Of a DNA stretch of 64,000 nt, positions 19,431 through 31,400 are shown piece by piece. The stretch's first letter is position 1. Each line of letters starts with the position of its first letter. This DNA is from Streptococcus iniae (lineage in GTDB: Bacteria > Bacillota > Bacilli > Lactobacillales > Streptococcaceae). The notes under the pieces are model-generated. The model made no database searches. It had not been told where the DNA came from and saw nothing but the letters and a program-made list of their open reading frames with translations. The DNA lies in the NCBI RefSeq assembly GCF_030732225.1, contig NZ_CP132230.1, positions 1,979,001-2,043,000 on the forward strand, in the 5' to 3' direction. Both the position numbers and the translations under genes were made by a program.

Positions 19431-22400
19431 TTAGCTTTCTTTCCTTTTCAATTCGACAAATCCAAGACCCAATAATAGTGTGCCAATCGCCGCTCCAATA
19501 AGTGATGTCGTATCACCTGTTCTTGGAAGGACTGGTTTTCCTGGGGTTTTTGGTGTCGGATGTTTTGGAGGGGTTTTGCCTGTAGGAGGCGTTTGAGGTT
19601 TTGGACCCTCTGGTTTTGGTGGAGTAACTTTTACAGTGTTTGTTTTCTTAGTCATGTCTTGACTTGGATCATGATTAAATTGAACCTCTGCAGTGTTTAA
19701 GATACCATCTTTGAAATGGACATCTTTCAATGCTGTAACATCTTTGATTTTAGCATAGATAATTGCAGAAACTGTATAGCCTTTAAGGGCTTCCATAGTA
19801 GCTTCATCACTAATATCAACTGTGACGGTTTGACCGTCTGCTGAGATAGTAACTTTGCCTCCAAGTGCCGTTAAAGCTTCTTTGGTTAATTCACCATTTT
19901 CAGTCACTTTTGCAAGTAGAGCTGTCTTAGCATCAACCTTATCTTTTTTCTCTTTTGCTTTATCAAATGCTTCTTGTGCTTTAGCAATAACTTTTTGTTG
20001 GTTATCCGCTTCAACTTTGATTTCAGCTGGAGTCTTAGCTTCGTTTAATGCTTTTGATGCTGCTTCTAAAGCTTGTTTTGCTTCATTTAATTGTCCTGTC
20101 AATGCTGCTAATTCTTTTTCTTGTGCTGCAATTTCTGCAGATTTATCAATTAGAACTTTGCCTCCATCAGATCCACTTGGCGCTGTAGAATCTGTTGTTG
20201 GAGCAGTATCGTCTGGAACTTTCAATTCAGCTAGTTTGCTTTGTACAGCTTTGACTTGTGTCTCAAGGCTAGCAACTTTAGCCTTAGCTTGAGTGACCTG
20301 TTCTTGACTTGCAGTGCCTGTTGCTTTTGTAATCTCCTCTAATTTAGCTTTAGCTTCATCTAAAGCTTTTTTAGCTTCCTGATAATCTTCGTCAATAAAG
20401 TTTGAAATCGCATCAGCTTGGCCAGTAATCTTAAGAGCAACACTTGTTACTTTAAGATTGTTATCTAACCTATCTTTAATCGTAATACTTGTGATATTCT
20501 GACGTTTTTCTTTTGTCATATCTTGTGGTACGACTGATTTAATATCAAATCTAAAGGCATCGCTAGCTAAACCTAAACGTAAGCTATATGTTGGATTGTC
20601 ACCATCTACTCCACTTACCGTCTTCACTGGTTTACCTGGTGTTGGTGGGTTAACTGGTGTTGGTGGTGTTTCACCTGGAGGGGTTACCGTTACAGGAACA
20701 GTATCTTTACTTCCATCAATACCATTGCTGTTTGTGAAGGCTAGATGTGCCGTATTTGGTACTTTAGAATCAGCATATTTGCTTAAGTCTGCATCTGTTT
20801 TAATGTTTGCTGGAATATAAACTTGGATTTGTTTATACCCTTTAAGTGCTGCAAAGTCTTTAACTGTTACAGTCACTTTATTGCCGTCAACAGATTTCAC
20901 AAATGTTGATTCTGGTAATTGGTAACCATCTACTAAAACAACAACTTCACCATTGATTGTTAAAACGTCCTCAAGGTTATCAGTGATGACAAAGTTTTTA
21001 TATGTTGAAATGTCATTTGGCAATGCCGCATTGACATTGTACATATAAGAGGTGTTACGTTCAATGTCAAGGTGTTCAAGTGTTTTGTTGATTTTCTTAT
21101 CAATTCCAGGCTCCGTTGGTGTTGGAGGTAACACTGGAACAGTATTTGAATCTTTAGTCATATTTGGATCATTATTGATGATGTAGTTAGCAGTATTTGG
21201 AATACTTGTTGGACCATTTACCATATAAGGTGTCAAGTCTGCACCATCTTTAACTTTAGCTGCAAATGTTACATGTATAGCTTTTCCTGCATATGATTTC
21301 ACTTGATCTTTTGTAAATGTAATAGTAACTTTTTGATCTTTAACAGTAATTTGTTCAGCAGGAACTGTTTTACCAGCTAGGGTTGCTTTGACAGCACCAT
21401 CAACTGTTAAGACATTTTCAAGTGTATCTGAAATGTCAAATGCAAATGCTCCTGTTGGCATGGTTGTATCAAGTGTGTATGTAAATACTTCTTGACGCTC
21501 TGCTAAATTAGCTTTATCAGCACCATTTACTTTCTTCTCAAGAGGAGGTGTATTTGGTGTTGGTGGAGTCACTGTTACTGGTGGCGTTGATGGCGTTTCT
21601 GTGTCAGGTGTTCCATCTACATGTGATTTATTTTGGTAAGTCACTTTTGCTGTATTTGGAATGTTTTGACGCGTTACACCCTCACGAATTTGAGCTGTAA
21701 TCACAAGTTCAACTTCCTTACCAGCAAGGTCACCTGCTTTAGCGAAGTCTTTCATTGTCGCTGTGACTTTTTGACCGTCTACGTTAACATCGAAGAAGTC
21801 TTTCGCGCTACCTTTAATAACTGGTGTTCCTTGGATTGCCAAGTCTTTATCTAAGGTATCAACGATAGTGAATGCTTTATACTTAGCGATATCTACTGGA
21901 AGAGTTGACTTAATGTTATAAGTATAATCTTTCTCAGTGTCAATGTCTAAGTGTGATTCTGTATCATTGATTTTCTTAGATACCGTTGGTGTTTCTCCCG
22001 GAGGAGTTACCGTTACCGGCGGAGTTGATGGTGTTTCTTCTGGCGGTGTATTTGTTCCTGGTGGTGGCGTTGTGCCATCTGTACCTGGTGTACCACTTAC
22101 AAAGTTACGGTTGTAGACTACCTTAGTGGTATTTGGAATGTTTTGACGTGTTACACCTGCTTTGATTTGTGCTGTAATCACAAGTTCAACTTCTTTACCA
22201 GCTAAGGCACCTGCTTTAACGAAGTCTTTCATTGTCGCTGTAACTTTTTGACCGTCTACTTTAACATCGAAGAAGTCTTTCGCGCTACCTTCAATAACTG
22301 GTTGACCTTGAACAACTAAATCACTATCAATGTCATCTACGATAACAAATGAGGTATATCTTGTAATATTGTTTGGAAGGACTGCCTTAATATTGTAAGT

Positions 22401-25400
22401 ATAGTCTTTCTCATTATCAACATCCAAGTGTTTTTCAGTCTTATTAATCAACTTCGTTACAGTTGGATTCTCGCCTGGAGGGGTCACTGTTACTGGTGGC
22501 GTTGGTGGGGTTTCTTCTGGCGGTGTATTTGTTCCTGGTGGTGGTGGCGTTGTGCCATCAGTTCCTGGAGTTCCGCTGATAAAGTTACGGTTGTAGACTA
22601 CCTTAGTGGTATTTGGAATGTTTTGACGAGTTACACCTGCTTTAATTTGAGCTGTAATCACAAGTTCAACTTCTTTACCAGCTAAGGCACCTGCTTTAGC
22701 GAAGTCTTTCATTGTCGCTGTAACTTTTTGACCGTCTACTTTAACATCGAAGAAGTCTTTCGCGCTACCTTCAATAACTGGTTGACCTTGGACAACTAAA
22801 TCACTATCAATGTCATCTACAATAACAAATGAGGTATATCTTGTGATATTGTTTGGAAGGACTGCCTTAATATTGTAAGTATAATCTTTCTCATTATCAA
22901 CATCCAAGTGTTTTTCAGTCTTATTAATCAACTTCGTTACAGTTGGGTTCTCGCCTGGAGGAGTCACTGTTACTGGTGGTGTTGATGGCGTTTCTGTGTC
23001 AGGTGTTCCATCTACATGTGATTTATTTTGGTAAGTCACTTTTGCTGTATTTGGAATGTTTTGACGCGTTACACCCTCACGAATTTGAGCTGTAATCACA
23101 AGTTCAACTTCTTTACCAGCAAGGGCACCTGCTTTAGCGAAGTCTTTCATTGTCGCTGTGACTTTTTGACCGTCTACGTTAACATCGAAGAAGTCTTTCG
23201 CGCTACCTTTAATAACTGGTGTTCCTTGGATTGCCAAGTCTTTATCTAAGGTATCAACGATAGTGAATGCTTTATACTTAGCGATATCTACTGGAAGAGT
23301 TGACTTAATGTTATAAGTATAATCTTTCTCAGTGTCAATGTCTAAGTGTGATTCTGTTTCATTGATTTTCTTAGATACCGTTGGTGTTTCTCCCGGAGGG
23401 GTAACTGTTACTGGTGGCGTTGGTGGGGTTTCTTCTGGCGGTGTATTTGTTCCTGGTGGTGGTGGCGTTGTGCCATCAGTTCCTGGAGTTCCGCTGATAA
23501 AGTTACGGTTGTAGACTACCTTAGTGGTATTTGGAATGTTTTGACGAGTGATACCTGCTTTAATTTGAGCTGTAATCACAAGTTCAACTTCCTTACCAGC
23601 AAGGGCACCTGCTTTAGCGAAGTCTTTCATTGTCGCTGTAACTTTTTGACCGTCTACTTTAACATCGAAGAAGTCTTTCGCGCTACCTTCAATAACTGGT
23701 TGACCTCGGACAACTAAATCACTATCAATGTCATCTACGATAACAAATGAGGTATATCTTGTGATATTGTTTGGAAGGACTGCCTTAATATTGTAAGTAT
23801 AATCTTTCTCATTATCAACATCCAAGTGTTTTTCAGTCTTATTAATCAACTTCGTTACAGTTGGGTTCTCGCCTGGAGGAGTTACGGTTACTGGTGGCGT
23901 TGGTGGCGTTGTCGTGGTTGTTCCTGGGTTACCATCTGCATCTACTTTATTAGTATACGTCATAGTAGCTTGGTTAGGAATGTTTTGACGCGTCTCACCA
24001 CTACGGATTTGAGCTGTAATCACAAGCTCAACTTCCTTACCAGCAAGGGCACCTGCTTTAGCGAAATCTTTCATTGTCGCTGTGACTTTTTGTCCGTCTA
24101 CGTTAACATCGAAGAATTTAGCAGCCTCACCTTTAATGATTGGTGTATTTTTGACATCAAGTTCTTTTGCAAGGGTATCATTTATCACAAATGTTTGATA
24201 AGAAGTGATATCACTTGGAAGACTTGTCTTAATATTGTAATTGTAATCCTTACCAGTATCAATATCTAAATGATCAATACTTTCATTAATCTTTTTAGTT
24301 AATGTTGGAGGAGTTACCGTTACTGGTGGGGTTGACGGTGTTTCACTGTCAGGAGTACCATCAGCATGGAACTGATTCTGATAAGTTACCTTAGCAACGT
24401 TTGGAACACCTTTTTCACCTTCGGCTAATTTAGCATCTTTATTAAGTTGCGCTGGAATGACCAATTCTACTGATTTGCTAGCATAAGCTGCTGCTGCTTT
24501 AAAGTCAGTAATCTTAGCAATTACTTTTTGTCCTGAAACGTCAACTGTAAAGAATTTAGCAGCCTCACCTTTAATTGTCGGTTTAACACCTTCTGCAAGA
24601 CTAAGTCGAACATCAAGTGTATCTACAATACTAAAGATTTTATACGTCGCAATATCTCTTGGAAGTGTCGCAGTAATATTATACGTGTAATTTGATTCTG
24701 GCTCAACAACAGCCTCTGTTAAGCTGCCATTAATAGTTTTCTCCACTGTTGGAACTTCACCTGGTGGGGTTACGGTTACTGGTGGCGTTGGCGGGGTCTC
24801 AAGGTCTGGAACATCCACTACATTAGAGTTATTGTAGATAACTTTAGTCGTATTTGGAATGCTTGCCCTTGTGATGCCATCATTAATTTTTGCAGTAATA
24901 ATTAGTTCTACTTCTTGATCAGCAAATGGTGCTGCCGCAGTAAAGTTATTGATGGCTGCAGTAATGATTTGCCCTTGTCCAGCAACTTTTTCAGGAACTG
25001 TTACAGTAAAGAAGCTACGCATTGCCTCATTTTTAATATCAGCTTTTATAACGGTAAGGTCTTTGTCAACGCTATCTGTGATTTCAAATTTTTTGAAACT
25101 TGCAATAGCCTTAGACAAGGTTGTCTTAATGTTATAAGTGTACTCCTTACCATTTTCAATAGCTAATTGATCACGATTTTCATTGATTTTCTTAGTTACT
25201 GTCGGTGGAGTCACTGTTACTGGTGGCGTTGGTGGGGTTGTTTTATTCGGTAGACCTTCTGAAGCTGGTTTATCATTGAAGCTAACTTCAGCAGTGTTTG
25301 GAATATTTGTCGTTACCACACCATCACGGATTTGTGACGTAATCACAAGTTCAACTTCTTGACCTGCATAAGCTTCTGCTGCTTTAAAGTCTGTGATTTT

Positions 25401-28400
25401 AGCGGTCACTTTTTGATCTGAAACCACAACCTCAAAGAATTTAGCGGCTTCTCCACTAATAACTGGTTTTCCTTGAATAGCAAGATCATTGTTTAAGGTG
25501 TCCTTAATTTCAAATGATGAATAATTTGCAATATCTGTCGGCAGTTGAGCTTTAATGTGGTACTTATAATCTGTCTTAGTTGGTGTGTCTAAGTGATCAA
25601 GTGTCTCATTAATCTTCTTAGTTAAGGTTGGAGGGACAACATTAACTGGCGGTGTTGGTGGGGTTTTAGTATCAGGATCGCTATCTACCGCAGATTTATT
25701 ACGATAGGTAACGATAGCTTGGTTAGGAATGCCAGTTTCACCTGCGGCTAACTTAGCATCCTTATTAATTTTAGCAGTGATAACTAATTCCACTTCTTTG
25801 CCTGCTAAAGCTTTGGCATCTGAGATGTTCTTCATCGTAGCTGTAACAGCTTGCCCATTCACTGCAACAGTGAAGAATTTAGCCATTTCTGGATCTTTAA
25901 TGAAGGTTGCTTTGGCATCTGAAGATACGGTCAATCGAGAATCAACATCATCTGAAATCACAAATTTCTGATATTTGGCAATGTCAACCGGAAGAACTGA
26001 CTTAACATTATAAGTATAAGTTGCTTCTGGCTCAAAGACTGCCGTGTTCAATGTGTCATTGATTTTCTTAGAAATTGTTGGGGTTTCACCTGGTGGGGTT
26101 ACTGTTACTGGTGGCGTTGGTGGAGTTGTTGTTTCAACAGCTGGATTTCCATCTACAGTAACATTATTACTATAAGTCACTGTTGATTGGTTTGGAATTT
26201 CTTGACGTGTAACTCCTTTATTGATTTGTGATGCAATCACAAGTTCAACTTCTACACCAGCATATTTTTTAGCCGCCTCAAAATTAGTTATTTTTGCTGT
26301 AACGGTTTGTGCTTTACCATCTTCTTTAGCACTTACTGTAATATCAAAGAATTTGGCCATTTCTGGATCTTTGATAGTAGCAGTTTTAGCTGTTAAATCT
26401 TTATCGATGGTATCGTTGATGGCAAACGTCTTATAATTTCCAATATCAGAAGGCAGAGCTGTCTTAATATTGTAATGATAAGCTTGCTCAGTTGGTGTAT
26501 CCAAGTGAAGAGATGACTCATTAATCATCTTAGTCAATGGTGGTGTTGTAACGGTTACTGTTGGTGACTCAACTGGAGTTCCAACAACACCTGTTTTATT
26601 TGTAAACTCAACACTTGCTTTATTATCAACTGTGACTGGTTTTTCTGGATAGGTTTGTGTTGCATCAAGTTTGACGTGAGCAGTAATCACAAGCTCCACA
26701 GTTTTATTAGCAAGGGCTTTAGCATTAACAAAATTCTTCATTGTTGCTGTAACTTTATTGTCAACAACTGTGATATCAAAGAATTGTGTCATATCAACAC
26801 CATCAATCTTAGCCATCACAGGTGTTCCTTGAATAGCAAGACGTGGGTCAATCGTATCTACAATCGCATAAGCTTTGTAAGTTGTAATATCCGTTGGCAA
26901 CTTACTTGTGACATTGTAAGTGTAGTTTGAATTAAAGGCAACCGTTGCAGATGTTAACTCTTTATTAATCTTCTTATCAACAGTAGGTGTTTCACCTGGA
27001 GGTGTTACTGTTACTGGTTGTGTTTCTTTATTCTTTTCTTCATTTACAGCATTAGTAAATACTAAGTTAGCTTTATTTTCAATGAGAAGTGTTGTCACCC
27101 CTTTATTGATTTGAGCTGGAATAATTAATGCAATTTGCTTACCGCTTAATGCTTCTTTAGCACGAGCTAGATAAGCTGTTCTTTCAGTCTCAGAAAGCGT
27201 CAACGAAATAGCATTGATATTTTTCATCGTTGCTGTGACTTTTTGACCTTCAACTGTAACATCGAAGAATTCTGCTGCCGCACCACTAATAACTGGTTTT
27301 TGAGTATCTGTATTAAGAGCTGTTAATTGACTATCTAGAGTATCAGTAATAACAAAGTTCTTATAGTTCAGAATATCTGTTGGCAAGTTAGACGTAATTT
27401 CATAGTTGTATGGCACTTCGTTATCAACATCTAAATGTCCAACTTTTGTCTCTGATCCATCTGTTTCTTTCTTAATAATTGTTTTATTAAGATCAGGATC
27501 TTGTTGAGGTGGGTTTACTGTTACAACAGGTGGCTTCATCACATGAACATCGTTGTTTGGTTTGACACCTGTTTTAATAGCTTCATTTGGAATTTGTGTA
27601 TCTGTTACACCAGCTTTAATCTGAGCAGGAATAATCAAACGAATTTTATACTTATCATGAAGTGTTTTCATCATGCCTTCAGGAACTGTTACAACAACTT
27701 TCTTAGTTGCTTTACCATCCACTGTGGCATCTTCAACAGATACTTTGAAATGCTCTTTCAAGTAGTCAGTATCAGTTTGGTCCATTGGTCTACCGTCATC
27801 TCGAACAGTCTCAACATATGGATTTTTTGTTTGAGATAATTGTAATCTTGGATCAAGAGTATCTTCTAATTTCCATGATTTGTATTCAAAAATATTTGAA
27901 GGCAATGTTGCATCTACAATATAATTGTAATCTTGCTCATTTTTAATAGTTAAGTCAGTAACTAAAGCCTTAGGTGTTGTTGTAGAACTTGGGTCTTCAA
28001 TTTTCTTGTCAATTTTTGATTCTGTTGGTGGCGGTGGTGTGACCGTAACCTTATTTGAATCTTGAGTAAACGTGTTATTAATTGAATAACTTGCTGTATT
28101 TGGAATCTCTGCATGGTTAATATCTGTACCATATTTTGCAGAGTGATTCTCTGTGACATAACGGTAGGGCGTTAAATCAGCTTCATTATTTACTTGCGCA
28201 AGGAACTCGATATTAACAGGTTTTCCTTCATTGCCTTGAATGTCTTTGGCCCCAAATGTAACAGTTACCACTTCACGTTCAACATTATTAACTACTTTTT
28301 TCTCAATTTTGAGAATGTCAGTTAACTCAGTTCCTGTGTAACGTTTTTCTCCAACAGTAACCAAAACTTCATTTGGTAGCGAGGTGAAGTGTAATACCGG

Positions 28401-31400
28401 CTCTAAAACATCTGTCACAACAAAGTCTTTAGCGTTATATGGCATACTTGTTGTTAAGCCATATTTGAAGACTTCATAACGTCCTGTTAAATCTGCGTGT
28501 AGTGTGTCATTAACAGTTTTCTTTAATTCTGGCTTATTGACTGGTGGTGTCACAGTAACCTTGTTAGACTCCACTTTTGGATTGTTATTGACTTGAACAA
28601 AGGCAGTATTTGGCGCTTTTGGCATTCCATTTTGATCTGAAATGTACTTCGTCAAGCTTGCAAACTGTTTAAATTTAGCTGTAAAGCTGAGGGTAATTTC
28701 CTTATCCGCGTATTGTTTAATTTGATCCTCTGTTAAGGACACTGAAATTTTTTGTTTATTAACATCTGTTTGATCCACACTAATTTGATTTGCTGGAATC
28801 TCAACTTGTGCTCCGTCAACAGTGATAAAAACATTCCTTGGATGTTGTGCAGTGACATTAGTAACCATTTCCATTTCTGGAATCAAGGTATCTTCAATTG
28901 TAAATGTTTGTGCACCTTTTGGAACAACTGATTTAACTTTATAGATATAAGGGTCATTCCAAACAGCTAATTCAATATCTTCACCAGCTTTATTAATGAC
29001 AGCTTTGTATGTTCCTTCCGTTACGCCATCAGCTTCACCAGCTTGACGTTCTGTAACAGTTGGTTCAACTGTTTTTGTCACTGGAGGAGGTGGGGTTACT
29101 GTAACTGGCGGTGTTGTTGCCGTTGGTTTGCCATTATAATTGATTGTTGCAATATTATCAATTGTACCTGTGGCACCACTTTTAACTTTAGCATTAACAA
29201 CCAAGTGAATCGGATCATTAGCTTTTACTGTTGCAAATGAAGTTGACTTCATGCGTGAGTAAATAACTTGTTTTCCATTTTCAACAACAACTTCTGTTGT
29301 GAAATCAGATGCATCTGTACCAACCATCTTCAGCGGACTGTTTGTTCCTTCAAAATTGACTAATTCGATACGATCATCTAATTCATCACGAATAACATAT
29401 TCTGTTGCCTTGTTAATATCGGACGGTAATGTCGCAAAAACATCATATGAGAATGTTTGACCATCAGCGCTGTTTAAATGAGTTGCTTCAGCATTAATTA
29501 GTTTTAGTGCTGTTGGTGTATTTGGCGACACTGTAACCTTATTGGATTCCAATTTTTCATTGTTCAAAAGAACATTGGCAGTATTTGGAACAAGAACTTT
29601 TCCGCTCTTATCAAGATATCTGTCTAATGAAGCACCTTCTTTGATACGAGCCTTAATGGCTAAGGTTAATACTGCAGGGCCTGTATTGCCTTGATTAGCT
29701 GCAGTAATCTCACGATTAATTCTTAGTAAGTCAGTACGTGTTAAACTTGTCTTTTGTAAATCCAAATAAACGCGGTCTCTAGTTTCACCATTAATGTTAA
29801 CTTGTTCAACTTTGATAAATTTTGTCAGCGACGGGATAGATACGCCGTTAACATAAACAAGGTCTTTACCTTCACTGTTTAATGTTCTTAACTCAGGTAC
29901 TAAAATATCTTCTATTGTGTATGAATCAAAAATACCTGGCCATGTTGAATTGATTCGGTAGTAGTAGTCATCCAATCGTGTAGATAAGTCTAAATGATTA
30001 CCACCTTTGACATTTGAGTCTTGAGACACTTCCTTAGTAACATCTGTTTTTAATGGTGGTGCTACATAAACTGCATTCGATCGACGCAGTTGGCTAGTTG
30101 GATCATCAACAGCTGTTGTGTTTCCATTCCAAATAATTGCCGCCTGGTTTAAGAAACCTAAACCATTGTTATCTTGAATCATTTTATAATACTCTGTAGC
30201 GTTATTTTCGAGAGTATATTGATCTTTGATGCGGGCTTTAATGATAAGTTTATAAGTTTTAAACTTGTGTCCACCATATTCACCCTCTTTTATGGTGTCA
30301 TTATTTGTACCTGGTAACTTTGGAACTTGTGCCACAACTGTTGTTGTTGCATTTCCTTTGGCATCTTTTGTCTCTTGTGTTGATACTGTAAAGTTTGTTA
30401 ACTTATTACCAGCCTGATCAGTAACGTAAGCATCTACATATTGCAAATGATAATTCAATTGGTCTGTAAACATAACATTTTGTTTCATTTCCAATGGAAT
30501 GTTATACATATTGTAATCAATTGTATAGGTAAATTCTTCTTTTTGATCGCTTAAACTTGCTGCATAGGATGGTCTATTAAGACCTAATGATGCTAACAAT
30601 GGGTCTTGGGCAAGATTTCCAGACTTCCCATCATCTCCATTTGTATCGTTACTAGAATCTTTATCTTTGACATCTTTTGTTGCACGTGGGTAACAATATT
30701 TAAGGTCTGTAACCTCTACCATGGTTGGTGTTGTCGACCCAATCTGAGCACTGGTATAGGTTCCAACCTTAAAGGTTCCAACAAGTTGACCAACTTCTCT
30801 ATTAACTTTTGTAGGGGTGTAGTTATCTGGCGGAACAGTCTCATTAGCCTCTGTTGTGCCAGCCGGTTCTTCCTTACGGTTTAATTTATAGTCAAAAGTG
30901 TTACTTCCTGGATTAAAGACACTTTCTGGAACAGCAATTGTGACCTTATTACCTTCTTGTTTTACAGTTCCACGAATTTGAGTTGTTGAATCAGTTACAG
31001 TCTCAACAACCTTTTTACCATTCAAAGTAATGGAATCAACGGTATATCCATCTGTAATGGTGAAATCACCTTTAACATCTTCTTTGACAAGGGCTGAGGT
31101 TACAGCTTTTAATATCTTATCTGAAAAGACATTAATATCAGATTCGTTAACATAGAAGGAGGCCTTTTCTCCAGTTGGAAGAATCTTGTCAGGTGAGGCC
31201 ACACTTTCAATAGCTTCATGGAAGACTGCTTGAATGGATCTTGGGTCGCCCGTCTGCATTGTTGTTTTTGAGTCTGGCGAGTCTAGACGGTTTAAATAAG
31301 CTGATCCATATTGTGCATTTCCTGTAAAAGCTTTAGTATCTTCCCAGAATCCTACAACAACAGTCGCATCATTACCAAGTTTCTGCTTCAGGTCAGTACC

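Noticed and set aside
19855-28160. Many long open frames on the strand opposite to the giant adhesin
   Set aside because: They follow the repeated Pro/Thr/Val codons of the real gene, repeat with the domain period, lack ribosome sites and encode low-complexity Cys/Ser-rich products.
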